Shown: positions 18,313 through 28,017 of the stretch, in pieces | Numbering within the stretch: position 1 is the first letter of the stretch | How the letters are laid out: each line of letters opens with the position of its first letter | Source: Aeromonas caviae | GTDB lineage: Bacteria; Pseudomonadota; Gammaproteobacteria; Enterobacterales; Aeromonadaceae | Direction: 5' to 3' | Assembly (NCBI RefSeq): GCF_000819785.1 | Contig: NZ_CDBK01000071.1 | Coordinates: 1 to 64,000 of the forward strand | Length of the DNA stretch: 64,000 nt | Program-made: the position numbers and the translations under genes | The notes under the pieces: generated by a model | The model's input: the letters and a program-made list of their open reading frames with translations, nothing else | The model's database searches: none | Told to the model about the DNA's origin: nothing

Positions 18313-19065
18313 ATGCGACATCACTTAACTCATTTGCGTACCATGGATCTGCTGATGGGGTTTCTCTCCGTGATTTCGGTTTGCCTGGTGGCTGCTCGCT
18401 GGCTGGGGCACGGTGAACTGAGCCCCCAGACTTTGCAGCTCTTTTATGATGTCGACAGCCTGATCTGCTACTTCTTCCTCGCTCACTTCGCCTATGGCTG
18501 GGCGCGTGCCTCCGACAGGATGGCCTTCTTCAAGAGCAACTGGTTCTATCTGCCCGGCAGCCTGCCCATGGTGGAGCAACTGCGCTGGGCGCGGCTCATC
18601 CAGCTGTGGCGGGTCTACCAGTTGCTCCGGGACAGACCGGATCTGCTGGCCATGTTCCGTCGTGAACGCAACGAAACCACTCTCTCCGGCATTCTCTTCC
18701 TCTTCTTCCTGTTGCTGGGGGTCGGCTCCGGCGTCATGTACTGGCTGGAAACGGGGCAACCCGGCAGCCAGATCCAGACTCCTTACGATGCCTTCTGGTG
18801 GACGCTGGTGACCCTCTCTACCGTGGGGTACGGGGATCTGGTGCCCAAGACGGAGGAGGGGCGCTTCGTCGCCAGCCTGCTGATCCTCTTTGGTGTGGGG
18901 TTGTTTGGCGCCCTCAGCGGCTTCATGGCCAGCCTGTTCGTCCATCCCGGCAAGACCAACGACGACACCGCTGTGTGGCGACGCCAACAGAGCGAGCAGC
19001 AGGCGCAACTGCTCAAAGAGCTCAAGGCCCTGCGCGCCGAGGTGCAGGCGCTGAAACAGAAGTAG
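18313..19065 (+). CDS. voltage-gated-like potassium channel protein
   Basis: An ion-channel protein of about 250 residues. A membrane-helix set precedes the pore: [22 protein letters not shown], the pore helix, then the potassium selectivity filter TVGYGD at about residue 173, and the inner helix [22 protein letters not shown]. The N-terminal half has only about three hydrophobic helices, and a canonical Arg-repeat S4 is not clear, although [18 protein letters not shown] is S4-like. The C-terminus is a short coiled coil ([25 protein letters not shown] region) that may tetramerise. Starts at 18292 (GTG), 18313 (ATG) and 18343 (ATG) are all possible; none has a strong ribosome-binding site. Confidence 0.82.
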   Translation: MRHHLTHLRTMDLLMGFLSVISVCLVAARWLGHGELSPQTLQLFYDVDSLICYFFLAHFAYGWARASDRMAFFKSNWFYLPGSLPMVEQLRWARLIQLWRVYQLLRDRPDLLAMFRRERNETTLSGILFLFFLLLGVGSGVMYWLETGQPGSQIQTPYDAFWWTLVTLSTVGYGDLVPKTEEGRFVASLLILFGVGLFGALSGFMASLFVHPGKTNDDTAVWRRQQSEQQAQLLKELKALRAEVQALKQK

Positions 19066-19217
19066 GTACGACGTCTGGAATGGTCGCGTGGCAAACCGGC
19101 GGCGCTGCGAGACAGCTCTCACTCGGGGAGATGGCGCTTTTCTTTGCTTGTCCTTTGACCCGCAGGCGGCTTAACATTCGGCCTGCAACCTAATCCAACG
19201 AAGAGAATCGATCGACC

Positions 19218-19823
19218 ATGCGCGCCCTTCTCGGGATCCTGATCTGCTTGTGTGCCCAACAGGCACTGGCCGATACCCGCTATGTTTCAGACAACATCTT
19301 TACCTATATCCACAACGGTCCGGGTACCCAGTACCGGATCCTCGGCAGCGTCAAGGCCGGTGAGCCGCTGGAGGTCAAGGCGGTGAACCAGGAGGCCGGA
19401 TTCACCCAGGTGGTGGACGGTCGTGGCCGCGAGGGCTGGATCAAGAACAGCGAGCTGCAGGGGGAGATCAGCCTGCGTGAACGCCTTCCCCAGGTTCAGA
19501 AAGAGCTGGACGAAGCCAAGGCCCGTCTGCTGAACCTCAATGGCGACAACGAGAAACGCTTCGCCGAGAAGGATGGCAAGATCGCCGAGCAGAGCAAGGA
19601 GATCGCCAGCCTCAAAGCCCGTCTGGACAGCCAGAGCGCCGAGATGAGCAGCCTCAAGGAACAGAACGACGCCCTGACCCAGAGCTATGACAACCGTGAG
19701 CACGACATGCAGATGGACTGGTTCATCCGCGGTGGTGCCATGGTGGGGGGCGGCATCCTGCTCGGGATCCTCCTGCCCATGCTCCCGCGCCGTCGCAAGA
19801 GCAGCGAGCGCTGGATGAACTGA
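19218..19823 (+). CDS. SH3 domain / coiled-coil membrane protein (TIGR04211, YgiM-like)
   Basis: A 201-residue protein. A signal peptide (to ALADT, about residue 19) is followed by a bacterial SH3 domain (RYVSDNIFTYIHNGPGTQYRILGSVKAGEPLEV, GREGWIKNSEL). Then comes a coiled coil of about 75 residues, one C-terminal transmembrane helix (GGAMVGGGILLGILLPML) and a basic tail. This is the layout of E. coli YgiM and the TIGR04211 family. It is likely a periplasmic SH3 domain held to the inner membrane. The function is not established. It is transcribed alone with its own terminator. Confidence 0.86.
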   Translation: MRALLGILICLCAQQALADTRYVSDNIFTYIHNGPGTQYRILGSVKAGEPLEVKAVNQEAGFTQVVDGRGREGWIKNSELQGEISLRERLPQVQKELDEAKARLLNLNGDNEKRFAEKDGKIAEQSKEIASLKARLDSQSAEMSSLKEQNDALTQSYDNREHDMQMDWFIRGGAMVGGGILLGILLPMLPRRRKSSERWMN

Positions 19824-19846
19824 TCGCACCGGCGGTCAACAGGATG

Positions 19847-19873
19847 AAAGGTCGCCAGAGGCGGCCTTTTTTC
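19847..19873 (+). terminator. rho-independent terminator after the SH3-domain gene
   Basis: Ten-bp stem with one G-T pair (AAAGGTCGCC / GGCGGCCTTT), running into TTTTTTC. Confidence 0.87.
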
Positions 19874-19988
19874 ATGGTGTGCCTGGCGAGAAGAGGGCCA
19901 TGACGGGGGTCGCCATCGGCCCTTCCCGCTCGTAAGATGAGGCAAACGATCTCGTGCCGCGCGCATTCTCAACAAGAGCCTTCATCAT

Positions 19989-20768
19989 ATGTCATCAACT
20001 GAACAGGCCTTCTGGTTCGTGCTGGGGGGCGATCACCTCGTCCTGCTGGATGAACAGGGGCGCATTCCACAAGGGCCCCGCGCCGTTTTGCCCCCCCATC
20101 TGCACACCGCCCCCTTCGAGCACTTCGACGAGTGGGACGGCCTGCCTTGCCATCTGCTGGATCTGGGGGCAGAGGCGGAGACCGGGGCCATGGCCCCGCT
20201 GCGCCAGCTCATGGTGGCGGGGGACGAAGAGGGCTTTCGCCTCGCAGGACGGGCCTGGCAGCTCGCCACTTTTCGCCGAACCCATCGTTTCTGCGGTGAG
20301 TGCGGCGCCCCCATGACCCCGAGGGAAGGAGAGTGGGCCCAGGGGTGTCATCACGGCCATGTCGTCTATCCGCGCATCTCCCCCTGCATCATCGTCGCGG
20401 TGCGCAAGGGGCCGGCCATCTTGCTGGCAGCCCACCGCCGTCACTATCAGGCGGATGATCCCATGTATACCGTGCTGGCCGGCTTCGTGGAAGCAGGGGA
20501 GAATCTGGAGCAGTGCGTGGTGCGGGAGGTGTTCGAGGAGAGCGGCATCCGGGTGGCCAATGTGCGTTACGTGGCGAGCCAGCCCTGGCCCTTCCCCCAC
20601 AGCCTGATGATGGGCTTCACCGCCGACTACGAGAGCGGCGAGATCCGGGTGCAGGATGACGAACTGGTGGCGGCAGGTTTCTTTGAGGCTGACCGACTGC
20701 CGCGCTTGCCCCCTCATGGCACCATAGCGCGCCGGCTCATCGAACAGTGCCTCGCCGAGGCGCGTTGA
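19989..20768 (+). CDS. nudC: NAD-capped RNA hydrolase / NADH pyrophosphatase
   Basis: A 259-residue Nudix enzyme that hydrolyses NAD(H) and NAD-capped RNA 5' ends. The Nudix box is complete: GFVEAGENLEQCVVREVFEESGI. The zinc ribbon starts normally (FCGECGAPM), but the second knuckle reads GCHHGHVVYP, where E. coli has a Cys pair, so the fourth zinc ligand is probably a His. The NudC hallmark after the box (SQPWPFPHSLMMGF) is present. It precedes hemE, as in other enterics, with a terminator-like hairpin between. Confidence 0.93.
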   Translation: MSSTEQAFWFVLGGDHLVLLDEQGRIPQGPRAVLPPHLHTAPFEHFDEWDGLPCHLLDLGAEAETGAMAPLRQLMVAGDEEGFRLAGRAWQLATFRRTHRFCGECGAPMTPREGEWAQGCHHGHVVYPRISPCIIVAVRKGPAILLAAHRRHYQADDPMYTVLAGFVEAGENLEQCVVREVFEESGIRVANVRYVASQPWPFPHSLMMGFTADYESGEIRVQDDELVAAGFFEADRLPRLPPHGTIARRLIEQCLAEAR

Positions 20769-20776
20769 GGGACAAC

Positions 20777-20798
20777 GGGGGCGCTTGTATGCGCCCCC
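20777..20798 (+). terminator. probable terminator after nudC
   Basis: Perfect 8-bp stem GGGGGCGC / GCGCCCCC with a six-base loop; only a weak T-rich tail follows. Confidence 0.6.
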
Positions 20799-20907
20799 TC
20801 ACATCTTTGCACTCCTGCGGCGCTGTGCGGCATCAGGGTCGCCCTCAGCCTTGCACAAAGTGGTATCATGTCCGCCATTTTATGCGTGACATGACTCAGG
20901 AACTGGG

Positions 20908-21975
20908 ATGAAAGAGCTGAAGAACGATCGATACCTGCGTGCCCTGCTGCGCCAGGAAGTGGACATGACCCCGGTATGGATGATGCGTCAGGCTGGCCGT
21001 TATCTGCCGGAATACAAGGCGACCCGCGCCGTTGCGGGGGATTTCATGTCCCTGTGTCGCAACGCCGAGCTGGCCTGTGAAGTCACCTTGCAGCCCCTGC
21101 GCCGCTATCCACTCGATGCCGCCATTCTCTTCTCCGACATCCTGACCGTGCCCGATGCCATGGGGCTGGGCCTCTACTTCGAACACGGGGAAGGGCCGCG
21201 CTTCGAGCGCCCGATCACCTCCATGGCCGACGTGCAGGCCCTGCCCATCCCGGATCCGGAAGACGAGCTCGGCTACGTGATGAATGCGGTGCGCACCATC
21301 CGCCGCGAGCTCAAGGGCGACGTGCCGCTCATCGGCTTCTCCGGCAGCCCCTGGACCCTGGCCACCTACATGGTGGAGGGGGGCAGCTCCAAGGCGTTCA
21401 CCAAGATCAAGAAGATGATGTATGCAGAGCCGCAGACCCTGCACCTGCTGCTCGACAAGCTGGCAGACAGCGTGATTAGCTATCTCAACGCCCAGATCAG
21501 GGCGGGTGCCCAGGCGGTCATGGTATTCGACACCTGGGGCGGCGTGCTCACCCCGCGGGATTACCGTGACTTCTCCCTGCAGTACATGCACAAGATCGTC
21601 GATGGCCTGATCCGTGAACATGAGGGCCGCCGTGTGCCGGTCACCCTGTTTACCAAGAACGGCGGCCAGTGGCTGGAGCAGATCGCCGCCACCGGCTGCG
21701 ATGCGTTGGGGCTGGACTGGACCACCGATATCGCCGACGCCAAACGCCGGGTCGGCGACAAGGTGGCGCTGCAGGGCAACATGGACCCCTCCATGCTCTA
21801 CGCCACCCCGGAGCGGATCCGCGAAGAGGTCGCCACCATTCTGGCCGGTTTCGGTCATGGCAACGGCCATGTCTTCAACCTGGGGCACGGCATCCATCAG
21901 GATGTGGACCCGGAACATGCCGGCGTGTTCGTCAACGCGGTGCATGAGCTCTCCGCCCGGTACCATGGTCGCTGA
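20908..21975 (+). CDS. hemE: uroporphyrinogen decarboxylase
   Basis: A 355-residue cytosolic enzyme that removes four carboxyl groups from uroporphyrinogen III to give coproporphyrinogen III in haem synthesis. The substrate-site motif [15 protein letters not shown] lies at residues 22-36, [16 protein letters not shown] carries the key Asp region, and [17 protein letters not shown] and [17 protein letters not shown] are present. Length and start are as in the family. An extended -10-like element (TGGTATCAT) lies about 40 bases upstream of the ATG. A strong terminator follows. Confidence 0.97.
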   Translation: MKELKNDRYLRALLRQEVDMTPVWMMRQAGRYLPEYKATRAVAGDFMSLCRNAELACEVTLQPLRRYPLDAAILFSDILTVPDAMGLGLYFEHGEGPRFERPITSMADVQALPIPDPEDELGYVMNAVRTIRRELKGDVPLIGFSGSPWTLATYMVEGGSSKAFTKIKKMMYAEPQTLHLLLDKLADSVISYLNAQIRAGAQAVMVFDTWGGVLTPRDYRDFSLQYMHKIVDGLIREHEGRRVPVTLFTKNGGQWLEQIAATGCDALGLDWTTDIADAKRRVGDKVALQGNMDPSMLYATPERIREEVATILAGFGHGNGHVFNLGHGIHQDVDPEHAGVFVNAVHELSARYHGR

Positions 21976-21995
21976 GCGCGGCATACAGCGTGATG

Positions 21996-22020
21996 AACGG
22001 GGCCTGCGGGCCCCGTTTTG
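21996..22020 (+). terminator. rho-independent terminator after hemE
   Basis: Perfect 9-bp stem AACGGGGCC / GGCCCCGTT with TGCG loop, ending in TTTTG. Confidence 0.87.
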
Positions 22021-22126
22021 CTGTCCGTGACACAGGGGGCTGCATCCTGGTCGCGGCTCGGGTTACACTGCACCCCCATGTTGGCCGTCGTGGCCGGGAT
22101 GGGGTCGTTGAGGGGCAGGAGGCTGG

Positions 22127-23056
22127 ATGGAGAAGCGGGCGTGGGATTGGGGCATCGACCTTGGCGGGACCAAGTGCGAGTGCGTGGTGCTCGATGGCGA
22201 CGAGGTGTTGCTGCGCCACCGCATTCCCACTGAACGGCACGGCGGCTACCAGCACATGCTGGGCCAGATCGCCAAACTGGTGGACGAGTGTGCCGCCAAA
22301 CTCGGTCAGCGTCCTGCACTCATCGGCATGGGGACGCCGGGGGCCCGGGACCCCCAGACCGGGCTGCTGAAAAACAGCAACACCACCGAGTTCAACGGCA
22401 AGCCGCTCAAGGAAGATCTGGAGCGCAGGCTGGGCATCCCCGTGCTCATCGCCAACGACGCCAACTGTTTCGCCCTGGCGGAAACCCACCTGGGGGCGGT
22501 GCGCCAGCATCATCCCGATGCAAAAGTGGTGTTCGGCATCATCATGGGCACCGGGGTCGGGGCCGGCATCGTCATCAACGGCCAGATCCTCAACGGTCAC
22601 CACGGCATCGCCGGGGAGTGGGGGCACAACGTCCTGTTGCCGGAGGGGCCAGAGTGCTACTGCGGCAAGCGCGGCTGCGTCGAAACCCTCATCAGCGGCC
22701 CGGCGCTGGAGGCCTGGTACGAGGCCAGGACCAAACGCCGTCTCTCGCTCGCCCAGATTGCTGCGGCCAGTGCCCATGATCATGTCGCCAGGCTCACCAT
22801 GGACAGGTTGCACCTGTTGTTCGGCCAGGCCCTCGCCAACGTGATCAATATTCTCGATCCGGACGTCATCGTCATCGGTGGCGGCGTGGGCAATGTGCAG
22901 AGCCTCTATCGCGCCGGGCGCGAAACGGTATTGCCCTTCCTGTTCAACCCCCGTTTCGCCACCCCCATGATAGCGCCGGCCCTGGGGGACAGCGCCGGGG
23001 TATTCGGTGCTGCACTGCTGGCCCGCGGCGTCTTTCGCGAGGCACTGCTCTCGTGA
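22127..23056 (+). CDS. ROK family sugar kinase, fructokinase (Mak)-like
   Basis: A 309-residue ROK kinase. It has the phosphate loop WGIDLGGTKCE, the sugar-site stretch LLKNSNTTEFNGKPLKEDL and the catalytic Asp region LIANDANCFALAE. The zinc motif HNVLLPEGPECYCGKRGCVE is also present. Overall it is closest to E. coli Mak (manno(fructo)kinase), so ATP-dependent phosphorylation of fructose or a related hexose is likely, with N-acetylglucosamine kinase as an alternative. It stands 50 bases upstream of epd and may be co-transcribed with the glycolytic genes. Confidence 0.82.
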   Translation: MEKRAWDWGIDLGGTKCECVVLDGDEVLLRHRIPTERHGGYQHMLGQIAKLVDECAAKLGQRPALIGMGTPGARDPQTGLLKNSNTTEFNGKPLKEDLERRLGIPVLIANDANCFALAETHLGAVRQHHPDAKVVFGIIMGTGVGAGIVINGQILNGHHGIAGEWGHNVLLPEGPECYCGKRGCVETLISGPALEAWYEARTKRRLSLAQIAAASAHDHVARLTMDRLHLLFGQALANVINILDPDVIVIGGGVGNVQSLYRAGRETVLPFLFNPRFATPMIAPALGDSAGVFGAALLARGVFREALLS

Positions 23057-23106
23057 GTCGCCCCTTCCTCCCATCCCTTTGTCGCAGCTAAGGACACAAC
23101 GTTTCC

Positions 23107-24117
23107 ATGATCAAGATTGCCATCAACGGCTATGGCCGCATCGGCCGCAACGTGCTGCGGGCCCTCTACGAGAGCGGCCGCGACAAGACTATCAAGATAG
23201 TGGCCATCAACGAGCTGGCGGCCCCCGAGGCCATGGTGCACCTGACCCGCTTCGACACCAGCCACGGCCGCTTCCGCTATCCGGTGCAGCTGGCGGGCAA
23301 CAGCATGCAGGTGGGGGAGGATCTCATCGCCCTGTTTGCCGAGCGGGATCCGTCGAACTTGCCGTGGCGGGCGCTGGGGGTGGACGTGGTGCTGGACTGC
23401 ACCGGGGTGTTTGGCTCCCGGGCCGATGCCGAGCTGCATCTGGGGGCGGGAGCGGGCAAGGTGCTCTTCTCCCATCCGGCGGACGCGGATGTGGACGCCA
23501 CCATCGTCTACGGGGTCAACCATCAGGTGCTGACGGGGCGCGAGCGGATCGTCTCCAACGCCTCCTGCACTACCAACTGCGTGGTCCCCGTTATCGAAAC
23601 ATTGCATCGAGAATTCGAGATAAATTGTGGTACTATTACGACAATTCATTCGGCCATGCACGATCAGCAAGTCATCGATGCCTATCACGGCGACTTGCGC
23701 AGAACCCGGGCAGCCAGCCAGTCCATCATCCCGGTGGACACCAAGCTGGCAAAGGGGTTGGAACGTATCCTTCCCCACTTCGCCGGCAAGTTCGAGGCGA
23801 TCGCGGTGCGGGTACCCACCATCAATGTAACCGCCATGGATCTGAGCATTACTGTTCGTAAAAAAGTGACAGTTAGTGACGTAAATCAAGCCCTGCAACG
23901 GGCATCCAGAGGTACATTACACGGTATTCTGGACTACACGGAAGAGCCACTGGTCTCCGTAGACTTTAATCATGATGCACACTCCTGCATCATTGATGGT
24001 ACCCAGACTCGGGTCAGCGATGCCAACCTCGTCAAGATGTTGATGTGGTGCGATAACGAATGGGGCTTCGCCAACCGCATGCTGGATACCACCCGGGCCA
24101 TGATGGCCGCAGGCTGA
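23107..24117 (+). CDS. epd: D-erythrose-4-phosphate dehydrogenase
   Basis: A 336-residue GAPDH-like enzyme that oxidises erythrose-4-phosphate to 4-phosphoerythronate in pyridoxal phosphate synthesis. It has the NAD fold [17 protein letters not shown], the catalytic Cys in [16 protein letters not shown], and the Epd-type [15 protein letters not shown] with [18 protein letters not shown]. The order epd-pgk-fba is the classical one. The 3' part of the gene, from about 23590 to 24000, is visibly richer in A and T and uses codons such as AAA, ACA, AGT and GTA, unlike the GC-rich 5' half. This may reflect recombination. pdxJ of the same vitamin pathway is elsewhere in the window. Confidence 0.95.
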   Translation: MIKIAINGYGRIGRNVLRALYESGRDKTIKIVAINELAAPEAMVHLTRFDTSHGRFRYPVQLAGNSMQVGEDLIALFAERDPSNLPWRALGVDVVLDCTGVFGSRADAELHLGAGAGKVLFSHPADADVDATIVYGVNHQVLTGRERIVSNASCTTNCVVPVIETLHREFEINCGTITTIHSAMHDQQVIDAYHGDLRRTRAASQSIIPVDTKLAKGLERILPHFAGKFEAIAVRVPTINVTAMDLSITVRKKVTVSDVNQALQRASRGTLHGILDYTEEPLVSVDFNHDAHSCIIDGTQTRVSDANLVKMLMWCDNEWGFANRMLDTTRAMMAAG

Positions 24118-24183
24118 AAGTCTGCACCGGGCGCAAGGTTACTGTTTTTTTAACATTACCTGAAAATATATAGAGGACTGAAT

Positions 24184-25347
24184 ATGTCTGTTATCAAGAT
24201 GACCGACCTGGATCTGGCGGGCAAACGCGTTCTGATCCGTGCTGACCTGAACGTGCCGGTAAAAGACGGCAAGGTCACTTCCGATGCACGTATCGTTGCG
24301 ACTCTGCCGACCATCAAGCTGGCTCTGGAAAAGGGCGCCAAGCTGATGATCACCTCCCACCTGGGTCGTCCGACCGAGGGTGAATACAACGAAGAATTCT
24401 CCCTGGCTCCGGTTGTCAACTATCTGAAAGACGCACTGTCCTGCCCGGTTCGTCTGGCCAAAGACTACCTGGATGGCGTAGACGTCGCCGCCGGTGAGCT
24501 GGTTGTGCTGGAAAACTGCCGCTTCAACAAAGGCGAGAAGAAGAACACCGAAGAGCTGGCCAAAAAATACGCCGCCCTGTGTGACGTCTTTGTAATGGAT
24601 GCGTTCGGTACTGCTCACCGCGCCGAAGGTTCTACCTACGGTGTGGCCCAGTTCGCGCCGGTTGCCTGTGCAGGCCCCCTGCTGGCCGGTGAACTGGAAG
24701 CCCTGGGCAAAGCCATGCTCAAGCCCGAGCGCCCCATGGTTGCCATCGTTGGCGGCTCCAAGGTATCCACCAAGCTGACCGTGCTGGAATCCCTCTCCAA
24801 GATCGCTGACCAGCTGGTGGTCGGTGGTGGCATCGCCAACACCTTCATCGCTGCTGCCGGTCACAACGTCGGCAAGTCCCTGTGCGAGCACGACCTGATC
24901 GACACCGCCAAGAAACTGGCTGCCGAAACCAACATTCCGGTGACCACCGACGTGGTTGTGGGGGCCGAGTTCTCCGAATCCACCCCGGCCACCATCAAGT
25001 CCGTGTCCGACGTGACTGACGGCGACATGATCTTCGACATCGGTCCGGATTCCGCCAAGGCCCTGGCCGACATCATCATGAACGCCAAGACCATCCTGTG
25101 GAACGGCCCGGTCGGCGTGTTCGAGTTCGACCAGTTCGCCAAGGGTACCGAAGTGATCGCTCGCGCCATCGCTGAATCCCCTGCCTTCTCCATCGCGGGC
25201 GGTGGTGACACCCTGGCTGCCATCGACAAGTTCGGCATCGCCGACAAGGTCTCCTACATCTCCACTGGCGGCGGCGCCTTCCTGGAGTTCGTAGAAGGCA
25301 AGGTACTGCCGGCTGTCGCGATTCTCGAAGAGCGCGCCAAAGCCTAA
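24184..25347 (+). CDS. pgk: phosphoglycerate kinase
   Basis: A 387-residue glycolytic kinase that interconverts 1,3-bisphosphoglycerate plus ADP and 3-phosphoglycerate plus [20 protein letters not shown] near the N-terminus, [18 protein letters not shown] and the nucleotide-site [13 protein letters not shown] with [13 protein letters not shown] are all intact. GAGGA precedes the ATG. Codon use is that of a highly expressed gene (CGT, GGT and AAC preferred). It sits 66 bases after epd and ahead of fba, from which it is separated by a hairpin. Confidence 0.98.
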   Translation: MSVIKMTDLDLAGKRVLIRADLNVPVKDGKVTSDARIVATLPTIKLALEKGAKLMITSHLGRPTEGEYNEEFSLAPVVNYLKDALSCPVRLAKDYLDGVDVAAGELVVLENCRFNKGEKKNTEELAKKYAALCDVFVMDAFGTAHRAEGSTYGVAQFAPVACAGPLLAGELEALGKAMLKPERPMVAIVGGSKVSTKLTVLESLSKIADQLVVGGGIANTFIAAAGHNVGKSLCEHDLIDTAKKLAAETNIPVTTDVVVGAEFSESTPATIKSVSDVTDGDMIFDIGPDSAKALADIIMNAKTILWNGPVGVFEFDQFAKGTEVIARAIAESPAFSIAGGGDTLAAIDKFGIADKVSYISTGGGAFLEFVEGKVLPAVAILEERAKA

Positions 25348-25357
25348 TTGACCCGGG

Positions 25358-25387
25358 ACGGGGGGCAAAAGCCTCCCGTTTCGTTTA
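25358..25387 (+). terminator. terminator or attenuator between pgk and fba
   Basis: Nine-bp stem (25358-25366 with 25371-25379) with AAAA loop and one G-T pair, followed by TTCGTTT. It probably lowers read-through into fba, which may have its own promoter. Confidence 0.8.
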
Positions 25388-25462
25388 TCATGTGGCCGCT
25401 GTGCCGGTTCATGATGAACCCCCCACTTTTTATTAACGGCATACGAGACAGGACGATTAAAC

Positions 25463-26542
25463 ATGTCTAAGAAAATTTTCGACTTCGTAAAACCCGGCGT
25501 GATCACTGGTGATGACGTTCAGAAAGTGTTCGCCATCGCCAAGGAAAACGGCTTCGCTCTGCCGGCCGTCAACTGCGTCGGTACCGACTCCGTGAACGCC
25601 GTGCTGGAAGCTGCTGCCAAGGTCAAAGCCCCGGTTATCGTACAGTTCTCCAACGGTGGTGCCGTGTTCACCGCCGGCAAGGGTCTGAAGCTGGAAGGCC
25701 AGCAAGCTGCCATCCTGGGTGCCATCTCCGGTGCCAAGCACGTGCACGCCGTTGCCGAAGCCTACGGTGTGCCGGTGATCCTGCACACCGACCACGCCGC
25801 CAAGAAGCTGCTGCCGTGGATCGACGGTCTGCTGGACGCGGGCGAGAAGCACTTTGCCGAAACCGGCAAGCCGCTGTTCTCCTCCCACATGCTGGATCTG
25901 TCCGAAGAGTCTCTGGAAGAGAACATCGACATCTGCTGCGAGTACCTGACTCGCATGGCCAAGATGAACATGACTCTGGAACTGGAACTGGGCTGCACCG
26001 GCGGTGAAGAAGACGGCGTGGACAACAGCCATCTGGACCAATCCTCCCTGTACACCCAGCCGGAAGACGTGGCCTACGCCTACGAGCGTCTGTCCAAGAT
26101 CAGCCCGCGCTTCACCATCGCTGCCTCCTTCGGCAACGTGCACGGTGTGTACAAGCCGGGTAACGTCAAGCTGACTCCGAAGATCCTGGACAACTCCCAG
26201 AAGTACGTCTCCGAGAAGTTCGGTCTGCCTGCCAAGTCCCTGGACTTCGTGTTCCACGGTGGTTCAGGTTCCACTCTGGAAGAGATCCGCGAATCCATCT
26301 CCTACGGCGTGGTGAAAATGAACATCGACACCGACACCCAGTGGGCGACCTGGGAAGGCGTGCTGAACTTCTACAAGTCCAACGAAGCCTACCTGCAAGG
26401 CCAGCTGGGCAACCCGGAAGGTGCCGACAAGCCGAACAAGAAGTTCTACGATCCGCGCGTATGGCTGCGTGCCGGTCAGACTTCCATGATCGCGCGTCTG
26501 GAGAAGGCCTTCTCCGACCTGAACGCCATCGACGTACTGTAA
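25463..26542 (+). CDS. fbaA: class II fructose-bisphosphate aldolase
   Basis: A 359-residue zinc-dependent aldolase that splits fructose-1,6-bisphosphate into dihydroxyacetone phosphate and glyceraldehyde-3-phosphate. The zinc and catalytic region reads VILHTDHAAKKLLPW (HTDH supplies His and Asp). LELELGCTGGEEDGVDN and the later FHGGSGSTLEEI segment bind metal and phosphate. The start is MSKKIFDFVKPGVI, the normal family N-terminus. The codon bias of a highly expressed gene matches that of pgk. It is followed by a very strong terminator. Confidence 0.98.
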   Translation: MSKKIFDFVKPGVITGDDVQKVFAIAKENGFALPAVNCVGTDSVNAVLEAAAKVKAPVIVQFSNGGAVFTAGKGLKLEGQQAAILGAISGAKHVHAVAEAYGVPVILHTDHAAKKLLPWIDGLLDAGEKHFAETGKPLFSSHMLDLSEESLEENIDICCEYLTRMAKMNMTLELELGCTGGEEDGVDNSHLDQSSLYTQPEDVAYAYERLSKISPRFTIAASFGNVHGVYKPGNVKLTPKILDNSQKYVSEKFGLPAKSLDFVFHGGSGSTLEEIRESISYGVVKMNIDTDTQWATWEGVLNFYKSNEAYLQGQLGNPEGADKPNKKFYDPRVWLRAGQTSMIARLEKAFSDLNAIDVL

Positions 26543-26564
26543 TTCGCAGCACCTTGATTGCATG

Positions 26565-26592
26565 AAAAGGCGCCCTTCGGGGCGCCTTTTGC
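26565..26592 (+). terminator. rho-independent terminator after fbaA
   Basis: Perfect 11-bp stem AAAAGGCGCCC / GGGCGCCTTTT closed by a TTCG tetraloop. Confidence 0.9.
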
Positions 26593-26695
26593 ATTTCTGT
26601 GATCCTGACGGGCTGGATTGGGGATGGGGGGCTGGGTATTATCGATGACATCCGTTTAATTTAGTAAACGAATGCAACCAGGCAGGATGCTGAGC

Positions 26696-27997
26696 ATGCA
26701 GACAGGAAGACAGGGACATCAGGAACACACGGCCTCCTATTACGCGGCCACTCGCAACGACCATCGGCAGTGGCCCGAGCTCAGTGGTGAGCTGGATGCG
26801 GACGTCTGCGTCATCGGTGGCGGTTTCACCGGCCTCAACACCGCCATCAACCTGGCCGATGCCGGTTACAAGGTGGTGCTGCTGGAGGCCAACCGCATCG
26901 GTTGGGGAGCGTCGGGGCGCAACGGCGGCCAGCTGATCCGCGGCATCGGCCACGATACCAGCCAGTTTGCCCGCTGGATTGGCGAGGCGGGCGTGCGGGA
27001 GCTGGATCTCATGGGGATCGAAGCGGTGCAGCTGGTGCGCGAGCGGGTCGAGCGTTTCAATATCGAGTGCGATCTCACCTGGGGCTATTGCGATCTCGCC
27101 ACCAAGGCGCGCCACCTGAGGGGGTTCGAGGAGGATGCCGAACACCTGGCGAGCCTGGGTTACCGGCACGCACTGAAAATGGTGGCGCGGGAGGAGATGC
27201 ACACCGTGGTCGGGTCGGATCGCTATATCGGCGGGATGATCGACATGGGCTCCGGTCACCTGCATCCTCTCAACCTGGCTCTCGGCGAAGCGCGTGCGGC
27301 AGCCAGTCTCGGGGTCTCCCTGTTCGAACACTCAAGGGTGACCCACATCGACTACGGCGAGCGGGTCGAGGTGACCACGGCCCACGGCCGGGTCAGCGCG
27401 GACTACCTGGTGATCGGCTGCAACGCTTACCTGGGCGACCTCCAGCCCGATCTCGGGGGCAAGGTGCTGCCGGCGGGCTCCTACATTCTCGCCACCCAGG
27501 TGCTGGAGAAGCGCCTGCGCCAGCGCTTGCTGCCACAGAACATGGCGGTGTGCGATCAGAATGTGGCGCTCGACTACTATCGGCTGTCGGCGGACGGTCG
27601 CCTGCTGTTCGGCGGGGCCTGCAACTACTCGGGCCGTGACCCCCGTGATATCAAGGCCTTCATGCTGCCCAAGCTGCTGCGGGTCTTCCCCGAGCTCGCG
27701 GGTACCGCCATCGAGTTCCAGTGGGGAGGCATGATAGGCATAGGCGCCAACCGGCTGCCCCAGATAGGCCGCCTCGAGCAGCATCCCAACGTCTTCTATG
27801 CCCAGGCCTATTCGGGCCATGGCCTCAATGCCACCCACATGGCGGGCAAGCTGGTGGCGGAGGCGATCAAGGGGGAGAGCCGGGGCTTCGATCTCTTCAG
27901 CCGCGTCCCTCACATGACCTTCCCGGGTGGCCCGGCGCTGCGCTCTCCGTTGCTGGCGCTCGGGATGCTCTGGTATCGGCTGAAGGATCTGCTCTAG
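26696..27997 (+). CDS. FAD-dependent amine/amino acid oxidoreductase, PuuB-like
   Basis: A DAO-family flavoprotein of about 433 residues. The Rossmann FAD motif is ADVCVIGGGFTGLNTAINLA near residue 36, followed by LEANRIGWGASGRNGGQLI, a segment typical of gamma-glutamylputrescine oxidase. The C-terminal flavin motif is VFYAQAYSGHGLNATHMAGK. An oxidation of a polyamine derivative or other secondary amine is likely, but no puu genes are adjacent, so the substrate is open. The ATG at 26696 has AGGA at eight bases. In-frame ATGs at 26672 and 26687 are alternatives, and 26672 begins a short tandem copy of the same start (MQPGR / MQTGR). Confidence 0.8.
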   Translation: MQTGRQGHQEHTASYYAATRNDHRQWPELSGELDADVCVIGGGFTGLNTAINLADAGYKVVLLEANRIGWGASGRNGGQLIRGIGHDTSQFARWIGEAGVRELDLMGIEAVQLVRERVERFNIECDLTWGYCDLATKARHLRGFEEDAEHLASLGYRHALKMVAREEMHTVVGSDRYIGGMIDMGSGHLHPLNLALGEARAAASLGVSLFEHSRVTHIDYGERVEVTTAHGRVSADYLVIGCNAYLGDLQPDLGGKVLPAGSYILATQVLEKRLRQRLLPQNMAVCDQNVALDYYRLSADGRLLFGGACNYSGRDPRDIKAFMLPKLLRVFPELAGTAIEFQWGGMIGIGANRLPQIGRLEQHPNVFYAQAYSGHGLNATHMAGKLVAEAIKGESRGFDLFSRVPHMTFPGGPALRSPLLALGMLWYRLKDLL

Positions 27998-28017
27998 GGG
28001 GAGGGCGGGGTTCGGGC

